Assembly (NCBI RefSeq): GCF_009730915.1
Contig: NC_052488.1
Coordinates: 20,826,305 to 20,890,304 of the forward strand
Direction of reading: 5' to 3'
Length of the DNA: 64,000 nucleotides
Origin: Dioscorea cayenensis subsp. rotundata
Taxonomy: Eukaryota > Streptophyta > Magnoliopsida > Dioscoreales > Dioscoreaceae
Positions 25,801 through 39,813 of the stretch are shown here, piece after piece. Below the pieces are notes generated by a model. That model saw only the letters and a program-made list of their open reading frames with translations, ran no database searches and was not told where the DNA came from. Both the position numbers and the translations under genes were made by a program. Within the stretch, counting starts at the first letter, position 1; every line of letters starts with the position of its first letter.

Positions 25801-28800
25801 ATTTTATGTGTAGAAATCGTATAATCAAATTCAGATTCATGTTGCTGTAATTTCTTAATGACTGTTCCTAGATTTTTTATCTGGGCTGTTCTAGTTCTAG
25901 ATATCTTCACCCCCGTTAAAAGCAGAAATGCGCGAAACTTAAATAATGGCTGGGATTAAGATAAAAGAAGACCTGGTTGATGATCAAAATCTCGCCAATC
26001 AGATTATGTGATTTGCTTTTATATGTGCATACTTACACAAGTTAGACTTGGGAGAAAATGAACTTTCAATTTTTTGTTTCTTATCTGCAGAAGCCACTGG
26101 GAATAATCTCACTCTTGGATGAAGCTTGGTAAAGATTTTTTTTTGTTTTTAATTTTGTTTTAATTCATCATTGCTATGCAAATTAATGAGTTCTATGATC
26201 AACCTACCTCTTATTTTTTTTTTCTCCAGTATGTTTCCTAAATCAACTCATGCAACGTTTTCAACCAAACTGTTTAGAAGCTTTGGAACACATCCTAGAT
26301 TGGAGAAGGCAAAATTTTCTGAGACAGATTTTACATTATCTCACTATGCAGGAAAGGTATACCTTGTACATTAATCATGGTATCTCACATAACTTGGATG
26401 CAGCTGTTAGACGCTGACCTGAAGAATAATATTCAATTATGCATGGTATTCATTCTATTTTCTCCTGTCATTTCTTGTGTCTTCTTGTGCAGGTGAATTA
26501 TCAAACCGAATCTTTCTTAGATAAGAATCGAGATTATGTTGTTGTGGAACACTGCAATCTGTTGTCGTCTTCAAAATGCACTTTCATTTCGGGACTTTTC
26601 TCTTCGTTACCAGAAGAGACTTCTAGATCATCCTACAAATTTTCTTCTGTAGCATCCAGATTTAAGGTACCAATTTTGGGTCTATGGAAGCTATGTTTAT
26701 CTGTGGAATGCATGGTTTTCTTGTTCGGTGTGATCTTCATATGATATGATATGCGCAAGGAAAAGGAATTTGAAGATGATTTATTAAATGTGAGAAGCAC
26801 ATTGCATGACAGATTTGTGCTATGAAATGAAGATACTTGTATTTATGATCCATGAAGACTAACGTTACTGATACATTATCTTGTATTGGATTAGGACATC
26901 TTCAGGTCAAGATGAACTCTTAAGTGGCAAAAACCTCTGAATGATTTATCCAAATGAATAATTAATTGAACCATGTCTATGTTTGTTGCAACCATTTGAA
27001 ATCATAACTTTTGGCTGCTTGGATTTCTATATGATCGCTTACATGTATTTCTCTTTGAAGTTGCCCTATTGTGTTGTTAATCTTAGCTATATCACTTTTT
27101 TGCTTGATAATTTTACATTCTACTGAAGTGCAACTAGTTATTCACTTATTTGACATGGTTTGCCTCTTTTCCACACAGCAACAACTGCAAGCACTCATGG
27201 AGACACTAAATGCCACAGAACCTCATTATGTCCGTTGTGTTAAGCCCAACTCTCTGAACCAACCTCAGAAGTTTGAGAATCAAAGTGTTATACATCAATT
27301 ACGTTGTGGGGTTAGTGCCATGTTGTCTCCTACATACTTCTTTGAGATTTATATGCAGTCTAGTTTGATTCATTTAATTTTGAAGTACATTGAGTGATGG
27401 AAAAAAAACCCATGGTTTCAGCTATTTATATTATGCATCACACTATGCTCTGAGTCTGATTGTCATGTTATATTTGTGTTTGTTTCTTCTTTGTACTCAC
27501 CAGTGATTGCCATGTCTTTATATCCTCTTTTTTGAGTCTCTGTTTTTTGGGAATTCCCAGAATTTGTTGTCAACTAATTCCATGCATGTTTGATGTTTTT
27601 ATTGGCTTTGTGAATATCTCTCAATGTGTTTTTAACATTTTGACCTGCTTTTTAGTAACAGCATTGAGACATTTTTGTTTTGGCTCACAATGTTCATAAG
27701 TTAGTTATCTCCTCAAGTTTCATGGAAGGTCATCTGCTAGCTTGCTTGCCATGAGAAATCTTGGTTTTCATAGTGAATTACTCTTGAATTTCTCTATACT
27801 TGTTCTTGTTTTATTTGGGTGCTGTTAGGTTGCTTTCATTAGGCAAAGTGTAGCTTTTTTGTCCTGTGAGGCCATTGCGACTGCTCAAATTTTGTAGCTT
27901 TTGAGTTGCAATGGCCTTTTTCTTGGTGTGATCTACTTTTGCTGTTGTTTATTGATATATAGTCTTTTCATTTACTCCTTCAGGAGGTCTTTGCTTGAGG
28001 TATAAGAATGTGTGATATCAAGGGAATCTTTTTCAAATATTGGGTTGGAAGGAGAATTTTTATTGAAGTTAACATAAGTTAAAATTAAATTTTTATAAAA
28101 AAATATACTAAAAATTTATCCCAATTTATTTGGTTGGGGGATGAGTACTATTTCCCCAACCAAGTATGTTGTTGGTGAATAATGCTTCAAATGTGGATCA
28201 TGATACTATCCATTGTTTCAGTTAAATGTAGCCATATAAATTTGAGTTAGAATTATTTATAAGGCTTGAATTTGAACCTCCATGCTGCTTCAAGATTTTT
28301 GCACAACATATTGTTTTTTTATTCCTCCCATGATAAAATTCAGAGACTTAGAAGTCTGTTCTCCTTGATGCTGCGAACCTCCACTATCATATAGGGGCAA
28401 ATAGTTACCCGTCAGTTAACAATATATGCGAGCAACTTCTGGTGCTCACTGTTCCCATGATTTGTAGAAGTGGCATAAATAAAATAGAAGACATGAGCTG
28501 ATAAATCACTGGCATGCAATCCTAAATGTCATTCGAAAGCAAGTGATAAAATTGTGTGGTTGAAACAGATGGTAACAGGTCTAGGCATCAATAGTTTCTA
28601 ATTTAATATAGTTTGGTACTGGTCCTAAAATGTAAAGCAACAAGTTTGCGACACTTTCTTTTATGTAGTGTAGGAGAAAGAAACCTTTCAAGCTCACATA
28701 TGAAGATTCACTAATATTAGCCGACTTTCTTCTTGTTGATGACATCCTTGTGAGTTTGTCTCCTCCATTCTCAGTATAATGTTTGTTGGTTAGGAGTCGA

Positions 28801-31800
28801 GAATTTGCTGTTGATTATCTTTATACTCTCCTAATCTTTTATATTTTATGCTTCTGGGGTTATGCTGTACTTGATTGTTTGAGTTGAATACCTTTGCAGG
28901 GTGTTCTAGAGGCTGTTCGGATTAGTCTTGCGGGTTATCCAACTCGAAGGTCTTACTCAGATTTTGTTGATCGCTTTGGACTTTTAGCTCTTGATCATTT
29001 GGATGGGAGGTAATTTATTGAGACTTTTCTCAGAGGTGATTGTTAAATTTTCTTAATAATCCCCTTCATTTCGCTGATGTTGGATCATACTTTATTCCAT
29101 CACTTCAGTGACTGTTAGGCACCTTTTTTCAATATCTGCACTTGAAGTCAGAGTGGATCGATTTTCCGAGAATATAGGCTGACTTGTTAGAAAAGTAATT
29201 GTTACATTTGAAAAGTTTCTTCAGTGTTGGGAGTGCCCCTTTGCTACCAATTTGTTACTTTTAACAATGTTGGTCTACTTGAGGATTGGGAAAAAAATTG
29301 GGAAATTGAGTTTTTGTTGATTTACCTATTCTAGAAACTGCGATAGCAAAAATCTTTTGGGAATTTACTTCAATATTTTTGTTTTTAGTTGAAACATCTT
29401 ATGCTAATCCTTGTTGAAATGCTAAATTTTTATTTGCAGAATTAGTGAAAAATCCTTGACACAGAAAATTTTACAGAAGCTAAGCCTTGACAACTTCCAG
29501 GTATTCTTATATGCTTTGGTTTCAGTTGCCCCTATGGTTCCTTTGCATGCATTTCTTTGTGGATTATCATAATCAATAAATTTTTGCTGTATATGTTTTC
29601 ATTCTGATACTTCTGTCTCTTTGTCAATTGTTCTGTGAAAGATTATATAGAGTTTGAATTGTATATTACTTTGATTTATTTTAGTGTAATAATCCATTTT
29701 CTACTACCATCTTTTGTATATTAAGCATGCCTGAGAAATAGTGAAGGCTTAATTATTTGGATATAAACAGCCTTGAGTTAAGGATCAGGTGGACTTCTAT
29801 CTTGATTAATTGTATCTACACTTGTTTGGCTTAATTCACAATGAAAATGCATTACATGGTACCTATCATATGGTAAGCACTTATTCATTTTGCTTTATTG
29901 GCATGACCATAAACTTCTTCAACTCAAATTTTAAATGCAGTATGAATATTGAATGAGTCTTTTTATTTATTTATAATGTATATCTGTCCACATGCCTTTT
30001 GTGCGTCATCTGATAATCACTTGTAATGAACTCCAATCATGTTTCCTGTCATGAGAGCTACAGTTTTGGCATGAATAGCTATATCCAGAGTTACTGCAAT
30101 AAAAGAGATGAAATCTTTCTTTTTTTTAGTGAGACATAATATCTCCTGCATCTCTTCCTTGGTTTTCTTATTGTGCTGGAAATGCCATTAAAGATTTAAA
30201 TTGAAAAGGTTATGGACCTTGACAACTTGCAAGGCTAATCATAGCCCTTCAAAGTCTAAATCTTAAGCAAATCCAATTTCAGATAATGAAAACATGAAAC
30301 TACCAGCTTAATCCAATTAAAAATGTATTGGGAAATAATGCAGAAATGGGAAATATTAAGGCTTCTAGTGTTCCAGTAGCTGTAAAATAGTGGCCTAGAT
30401 TCTGTAGTAGAACCAAAAATAATCAATGATGTAAGCTCGGTATTGGGAAAGGAACTGGTGCGAATTATAATAAAGGAAGAAAGGAGGTAAGTCGGTCTTC
30501 CATGATAAATGAAAAATTCACGTTTCTTTATTTGTACTCCTTTTCCTTTTTGACACTAGGATGTTTTATGTCATAAAGATAACCTTTCAGAACTGTTCAT
30601 CCTTCCTAAAGTGGGGATCCATTTTAAGATATAAATCCTTTTTATTCCAATCTGGCAATTGAGATTTGTAGAAGAATCCATCTTGATTGCAGCCTATTAG
30701 TTCATTGAAAAGGTCTGGGCTTTTTTTAGTATATGAACCGGGATTGTCGAAGACAGATTATTCTAAATAGATATTGCAGACTCCTGAAGTTCTACTTTTG
30801 ATGAATTTAGCAACCAGGACCTTTTTTCACCTTTACCTAAAGGCATAAAGTTTGTGAATTGTTTTGTTGAGACATCATTTTTCTTTCAGATTAACAACTT
30901 CAGAATTTGGACTGAAGTTTATTTATTTTCTTCAGAGTTTTATTTGTGTTGTTTCTATTGTGTTTAAGAATTTCAAAATTTTAATTTTCTATCATTTGAT
31001 TTTGATGTTTTAAGAATTCATTGTTGCAGCTTGGCAGGACCAAGGTCTTTCTCAGGGCTGGCCAGATTGGACTCTTAGATTCTCGAAGAAATGAGGTTCT
31101 GAATAATGCTGCAAGGCTTATACAAGGTCGTTTCCTAACGTATAATGCTCGCAAAGATTTTACTCGGACAAGAAGGGCTGCCATTACTCTGCAATCTTAT
31201 TGTCGGGGTACGCTTCAATTTGTTGTTGAATATTTTAAGAGCATGCTTCTTTGCAATATTTGTTCTGTAAAATTAACTAGAAGGTTGGTGAGTGATGATG
31301 ATGATGCTGATATTATGATATGTCCAGTTTTCTTGTTCCCGTGCATGTAAGGTATAATATAATAACAAGAACAATAGACCGATAGTTAACAATTTGACAC
31401 ACATTAGCTTATTATCATGGGGGAATAATGTCTTTCTTTGGAGATGGTATAACCCAATTCATTCTGCGGATATGTACAACCACAAGGTGATGCCAAACAT
31501 ATGCAGGCCATTGGAGGTTTAATAAGTTCAATTTTGATTTTGGTCTTATACTGATGGTGAGTGTGTGTGCAGCAGTTCTTGTATAGTACAGTTGTCAAGG
31601 TGCGTGCCTAGGCGCTAAGGTGCAGTGCTTGTTGCCTTAAGCTTGTCTAGGATAGGCACCTTCAAACAGGCACATGCTTGTTATACGCTTTAGGGTGCCT
31701 TTTGCGTCTTAAGAAAGCGCTAAAAAGGTGTCTGATTGAAATTAATTGTCTAGTTTCTAATTTTTTTTTTTAGATTAGTTTTTAGAGTAAAAATAAAAAA

Positions 31801-34800
31801 AGACTTATATTTAATGTTGTTTTAGTAAATAGTAAACTTTTAGAAAAAAGGTGCCATTTAACCACCTATATTTAATTAGGCGTTTTAGGATTTTAGTTAC
31901 ACATATTTAATTGGGCTTTTGAACTAATCGGACATTAAATCTTAAAGCAACTTTTTTTTTATATATTTACTTCAGAGTTTTAATTCATAAAATAATGTAT
32001 TATATATAATTTTATTTATTTATTTATATGCGCCTTACCACCTATATTTATTTATATATAATCGGACATTTAATCCATTTTTTTTTATTTTATTTATTTA
32101 TTTATTTTTCGCCTTGCGCCTTAGGCGATAAGGGCCCTAGCGCCTAGCGTATGCCTTACGCCCTTGAAAACACTGGTATAGTAAAATGTCAAAGGGTTAT
32201 TTGTATGTGTTTTAGCCGTGGTTTATTTTATATTTTCATAAAAACGAGTTTTGGTGAGATTTTAATTGAGTGATGGGTTCTTTGATAGAAGTGGATCTCC
32301 ACATAAAGAGAATTTTAGGCATATTTCATGGAGGGTTTCTATGGATTCATGTGAGGTTAATCCACCTTTCTGATGAAAGTATGTCTTATTGATCTCATAT
32401 CTATAAATGATATTTTATGTAGTGTTGTCTTTCATGTTGGATAAAACTTGGAAAAGATTCCTACAATTGGCTGGCTGTTGCATTGTAGGATTGGTTTTGC
32501 ACTTATTTTGATTTTATGGTGGTTGGGTGCTCAAAATATGCTCCTGATACTACTCCATAACAAGTTTTGTGTTTTGATGGAGATGATTGGAACCTCATTT
32601 TTACACTTGGATTTATGTGTTCTCCGGAAATAAGTGTGCTCCCAAGACCAAAGTTAAGGTTTAGCATGTTTCCATTGAGCTTGTACACTGTTTTTATGAG
32701 TTTTATGCCTTCTCTAATAATTTAAATTTCATTAAGCATATTCTGTTTAGTACAGTAATGGTTATGTTGGTGATCTTACGAAATGTTGTTCTTTGTCTTA
32801 GATCAGAAGTGAACTTTATCCCTCACATGTAGCATAAATTGTTTATTATGATGGCTATCATGTAGTTGTCTTTTGGATTGCATTAACATTGTGTTGCCAT
32901 CTCTTTAACTGTGGGTTTTATGCTTTGCTTTTGATTGATGTTGCACCTTCAACTTTTGTGCTAAGTGAAACTTGCAAGATATTTATTATGAGAGTATCCA
33001 ATTCAAGCCTCATCTATCCTACTTATGTTGTTATTGATGAGTAATTTTCAGCGGTTGATTTTGTGAATTTTTTGTTTCTCTCATTTATGTAGGTTGCTTA
33101 GCTCGAAGTATTTTGGCATCAAAAAGACAAATAGCCGCATCGCTCATGATTCAGAAGCACACACGGAGGTTGCTTGTGCGACAGGCTTTCTTACAAACTT
33201 ATACGGCAGTTGTGGTTGTCCAATCTTTTATCCGTGGATCATCTGTTCGGCGGAAGTTTATGTGCATTAGGGAGCATCGGGCTGCTAGTCTTATTCAGGT
33301 ATGCTGGTTTTTAGACAATGCAACTTCCATAATTTTATGACTTCTGTTTTTTCAATTGTTCATATACGAGGAATTTATGTAATTTGATTATTTGCCACAG
33401 TGTATGAGTTTGTCTAGATGGTCTGATATAGTCATGTAAGATACTTTGTTTTTGACCATTCAAAGTTAATATCGATCCTAATTTATAAGATGAGTTTTTT
33501 GACTTCAAAAGCTAGAAAACAATATCTTAATTTATGAGGTGCAAACTTTTTGCAAGGGGATTAGTACATTATCTATCATATAGTTTCTTATATTGTATCC
33601 CTGAGTTCCTCTTACATGATTTAATCTCCTGGTATATTTCAGTGCTATTTCCTGACTGCCCTTTATTGCAGTCACTCTTCTCTAGTCAGTCGTAATTTTG
33701 TAGCTTCTGCTTAATTTGACTGATTCTGCATGTTATTATTTTTCCCAATGTCTGCTTTAACTTCTACCTTTATAACTCGCAATATCTGTCTTTTGGTTCT
33801 TTTGATGACAATTTAATTAATTATATTCTCGTGTAAGTTAGTTGATCCTTTTTCAACTTCTTTTCTGCTTAAATTCCATGTGACTTTTCTCCAAGCACAT
33901 AGCTGGCATCTCTATTCATTTCGTGCTGAGTTGTTTATATCTTTGTTAGTAGTTATAAAATGATTGTTATATCTTCTCATTCTTGTCATATGACAATGCA
34001 ATATCGACATGTGTGTGCACAAAACATTTACTGCAGTGGATTATCATCTATAGACGCATTCTTTCCGTTTTCTTTGGTTGGACTTTTATAGTCAATATTT
34101 TCTTTTGTAAATCTGAATTATTTATTTTTGACTGTTGCTGGATTTTGTCAAATTTGTTCCCTTTTAACTTATGTACACAAGCTGTTATTGACATTTTCAT
34201 GAGATTATCTGATGTATGGTCATCCTCTACCTTTCCTAGGTTACACGTTTGTGACTATTTGACGGTTGTTTGTAGGTGGTAATCTGTTAGTCTTATGTAT
34301 TCCTTTGTTCTTGTGTTATATCACATAGGCAACATGGCGGTATCAGAAGGCATGCTGGGCTTCAAAGAAGCGTCGAAAAGCTGTCATCTCCATTCAATGT
34401 GCTTGGCGGCAAAAGGTTGCAAGAAGAGAACTCCGAATGCTTAAATTGGTATGTGTTATCTGATGATGAAGATGGGCCAGCATGATGTGCATAATGATTA
34501 GTGTCCATATAAGTTTTGTGTTGCATCTTGCAGTATCAATGATATTATTCATTATCTTTATTTTTACTACATTGAGGAACCTTACGAACTGCCTGAGATA
34601 TAGAAAGCTCTTGTTTGTCAAAAATTTTTAGCCTTCCGTCTCCACCTAATATAACTTGACAAGATTTGTGACAATCCAGTTAAATGCAAACCAAACATAT
34701 TATCTTGTTCAGATTCAACCCATAAACTTTAGCTGATAGAATGAGAGACCTAGGTTCATACAGATAGATCCATGTTTACCAAATAACTGATGCCCATTTA

Positions 34801-37800
34801 TTAGTTAATCTATTACATCCCCTTGATGTGTGCTAGTCTAGTTTAATTAACCATGTTGTAAACAAAATAAACAAACCAAGCTCTTGTACCATTAGATGCT
34901 AACCAAACATTATCTAGGATGCATTTTGTATTTTTCTAAGTAGAGGATCTCATGAGGGTAGTTGATGGCTTTTACTGGTATATTTGGTCCAAATTTCTAT
35001 TCCATACCTTGTATTCTGGTGATAATCATAATTTACTCAACTCAAGCTAGCAGTTGTGAACAGAACAGTATTTGGTGGCAAGGATGTATGTGGAAAAATT
35101 GTAAATTTGCAAATTTACAGGGAGTATCTATGCTAAAATGCCTAAGTTTTCTTGTTCTATTGATTTATCTATTAGTGTTCTGACCCAGTCGTACTGCATT
35201 GTCCACTTATTACACGCAGCAATTTTTTTACACCGGGTGCATATACCTGTTTCCTCCCTATGCCTACTGCTTTTGGTTTCTTTGGACTTCCTGTGCTACC
35301 TGTTTACTGAAACACTTACTATTTAAAGGCTTTATGCACAGGGAAGTTATTTCAAATATGTCCAAGTTTACTTGTATAAGATTTGAGATATAGATAACTT
35401 CTATCAGGTGTAGAAGACCAATTGTACCCAAGTTATTCATCATAATAATAATATTAAAAAAAAAAGAATAAAAGGTGTACCATAGTCTTTCCATTTTTAT
35501 TACTTTAGATAGCTCGTTCATTAAAGATTTTCTTTTTTCTAATTGCATCTTTTTCTAACTTCAATTTATTGTTACATAGGCTGCAAATGAGGCTGGTGCT
35601 TTACGTGAAGCAAAAAATAAACTTGAGAAGAAACTGGAGGACCTTACTTGGAGGTTGACATTGGAAAAAAGATTGCGGGTATAATCTCCTCTTTTCTTTA
35701 AGACATCTATTTCATGTGCCTTTTAAAACAAGGACTATAGATTTAGATTTGTCAATTCTTCTTAATTTAATTGCAAGGATTAAATTATGGTATGTGGATA
35801 GGTCTAGTTACTTTATGCTGGAGCTGGTTATCTAGCTCATTACGATGTTGTATCATCATTTCTTTTACATATCTGTCAACTGTCTTTCTATCAGTTCCTA
35901 CCTATTTTACCCCGGATAAGTATTCATGGGACAAGTGTAATTGGGTTAACCACACACTTAGCTCAGCTGTCAATTTGGAATGCAGGCAGCCAGTGAAGAT
36001 TCAAGGTTAGTGGAAGTCTCAAAGCTTCAGAAAGGTTTAGAAACATTGAAGTCTGAGTTGGATGCTGAAAGATCGGCTGTGGTTGGCGAACGAAACAAGA
36101 ATGGCCTTCTTGTTAGTCAGTTAGAAGAAGCTAAGAAAAATATAGCCACCCTGCAGACTAATCTGAATGAGATGGAAGAACTAAACAAGCAGAATTCATT
36201 ACTGAGGGTGACTGGGAAAAAAATAAATCTCCTTCAATCTGTGGGATTTTTTTTGTCTTTATTATGAACACAAACTTTACATGAAGCATAACTTTTATGT
36301 ACATCTGCAGACCTCGTTGGATTCTCTGACAAAACAGAACATGGAGATGGAGCAAGAGCTTCTGAAGACTCGAAAATATGGTGATGATACTTTCAACAAA
36401 CTGCAAGGTGTGGAAGAAGAATACTCACTTCTGCAGCGAAATATGCAAAGGTATTTTCTAGCATTTGGATTATCTTTTAGCTATGTATATATCGACTGTA
36501 ACTTGTATTGGTGTGCAGTTTTGATAGCCTACCAGTATTTAACCGTATAATTGTTACTTTAAATTTCAAACCTATGAATGTTGCCTTGTTTATTCTTGCT
36601 GGTTATTTACCCCAATTTCTGAAATCATTTCTCTCATAGCTTGGAGGAAAAGCTATCAAGTTTAGAAGATGAGAATCACATTCTAAGGCAAAAGGCTTTA
36701 AGCCTTTCTCCCATGAACTATTTCCCTGGGACAGTCAAACCACTTACAGAGGTACTTAAACTTTTTGTTTAGGTTTTGGAAAATATTTAATCTGCTTGTA
36801 CATATATTACTTATGGTAGAAAGCTGCTCATATCTAACTCTTTCTTTCGGTGGAACAGAAGTATGCTGGTGCACCTATGCTTCACAACATTAACCAGAAT
36901 GCTGTATATGTATGCAAATTTATGTATTTTTCTTTCTCATTTCTATCAAGTTAAAATTTCCCTCACATGACTACTAAATGCAGGAAACCCCTACACCTAC
37001 CAAATTGTTTGCTCCTTTGCCCCACAGCTTGTCTGAATCCAGGCGATCAAGAATGCTGGTTGATAGGCATGAGGTGATTTTTAGTAACTATAAGCTTGCA
37101 CTTGTGTCTCGAATTTAGATACATTCTCTATATAAGTAAAGGTAGTCAATACACATAGAAAGGCGTGTTTTTTCTCATTTTTCTGAGTTATTTTCCCTGA
37201 GACTTCGCAGATGAAAGTAACATTTTTTTTAATAACTTGTTTGTTCATATTTTGCTTGAATCAAACAATGAAATTTCATATCGAATGACATTAGAATTTT
37301 AGTGTTACAATCCATTTTCTTAGGTATGGTATTTTGTTGATTTTTATTTTATCAGGAATATCATGACTTACTTCTAAGGTGCATTAAAGAAGATTTGGGA
37401 TTTATGGATGACAAACCAATTGCAGCCTGTGTCATATATAAATGCCTTCTTCAGTGGCGTGTCTTTGAAGCTGAAAGGACAGCTACCTTTGACTTCATAA
37501 TTGAGGCACTCAATGATGTTCTGAAGGTAGGTAGTTTAATATTGTTCTATTTTATTGATAGAACTGCTGTTATGATCTATGAATCTCCTGATTATGTCTC
37601 AGGTGGACAATGAAAATGATATCTTGCCATACTGGTTATCCAATGTTTCAGCGCTCCTGTGCCTTCTACAGAGAAACCTACGTTCAAATGGGTTTCTTAC
37701 AACACCTCGCCGTTCTGTTGGATCTATGGGATCTAATTTGAGGATGCCACAAGTGAGTACAGTTGCCATCAACACGCACTGCCCATTCCATGTGCTTGTC

Positions 37801-39764
37801 TTCATTTATGACTTATTGACTTGCTGCCAGAAAGTCAAATGCTCACAAAAATCTGCATCACTGCATTGCATTACAGAAGTACTCTGGGTGTAGAAATATC
37901 TTTTGTTCATCGTGCCTGTGTAGTCATTTTCTCAAGTTCAGTTTGGTTTAATCTGCCAGGGAAAGTCTCCACTAGCACTCACTGGAGCAGAAGAAAGCAT
38001 TTCACATGTTGATGCACGATATCCAGCTATTCTTTTTAAGCAGCAATTAACTGCATGTCTGGAAAAAATTTTTGGGCTTATACGAGATAATTTGAAGAAG
38101 GAAATATCGCCATTATTGAGCCTTTGCATTCAGGTGAGATTTACAGGCTTATGTTGCACATCCATTGTCAAAGAATTAACTTATATTCACTGTGGTGGTG
38201 TCTGTGTGTGGGGGTGGATTTTTTCATCTTATTAAGATGAAAAATCGATGGCTTACTCCATAGATTTGAGGGAACAATAGCCTGACAAAATCCACAATAA
38301 TTAGCCTTGGACAATTTTTTTGTGAAAATGTATGTCTATTCAAATATGGACCGAACATAAACATAAAAAAATCTGGTCAAATTATAATCGTTCACGTTGA
38401 TTCAGGATGCCCATGCTATAGAGTATGATTGTGTCAGGGAATTAGCATATTGCAGTAAATTTTGGAGGAGGTTATGAATGTTATTAAATATTAAATATTG
38501 TTTTTTATGCTATTGTTATCTTCTCATTTAGTTATCTCCTCATTCACATATTATATACCTTTTATTTTCATTTTTCAGTTAAAGAATGTTAACCACCATG
38601 AGTCTTTTGAACTTTGAATTGTGAATAGCATAACGCTTTATAGCACTGTTGAAATAACGAATGCTAACCTCATTACCTTTTGTGTGATCAATATATTAAA
38701 AATTGATTGGGAAGTGTGCCTTTCTGGTGGCTTTGATAGGGCTACTAAACTTGTGAATCAGGCTTTGGTTTTGGGGAGATAAATGTTGATATGAATTGAG
38801 TTATTGATTTAGATTATGTTGTAAGCTTAGACAATCAAAAGTATCGTCATTATTGGTTGTGAATATTTGAAATTTTAATTTCTGTATATAGAGGTTTTGT
38901 CAGTGTTGTGTTGGGGTGCTTTTATGCATGTGAGTGCAATTTTTATTTCCCTCAACCTATTGCTTTTTTTATATAGTTGCACACATATTCCGTTGTATGG
39001 TTTATGCTTCAGTAGTTTGTTATTCATTTGTATTCCTTTAAGGCTCCAAAATCTACTCGAGGATCTGCTGGAAAAACATCCAAATCACCTGGTGGTGCCC
39101 CTCAGCAGCCATTGAGCACACACTGGGATCGGATAATTAACTTTTTGGATTCACTTATGGAACGTTTACAAAAGAATCATGTAAGTTATGGATTACATTG
39201 AATTAGATGGTTTGGTTCCGCATTTAGCATTTTTATTTATCTTCTTTTAGTTTGTATGTCTAATCATTTCCGATTAGGAATGGGCAATCAATGCCTTATG
39301 TTTGCTGCTGGTTGTGTTATGATTTACAGTTTGCTCCTGCTAGCTTTTTAATGATATTTATGGCCTTGAAAAAAAATTAGGTAGCCATGATTTCTAAAGA
39401 ATCAATATGCCAAGTGTTTGCCATCAACTTTTTCCATGATTTCAAGTTTTCAACCTCGTGTTACCTTCTCTAGTGCAGTTGTTAATTGAATATGGTCATA
39501 GGCAAAGACTTGAGTTAAAGTGTCTGATATAGATGGGATGCAGATTAAAAAAAAAGCCCTTATTAGCCTAGCATAATTCAAAGGGTGATTAGTGATCAGA
39601 GATCTAAGGGTTACTATATAGGTGATGAGAGATGCTGGTCAGACCTAAACCTAGCCAAATAAGAACCTTGATGAGAATCTCAGCTGTAGATTATAAAGTC
39701 TCTTCAGGAAAGTGTGGTGCAAGTTAGAAGGCAAACCCTAACACCAATTAGAACAAATAAATAA

Positions 39765-39813
<49 letters not shown>

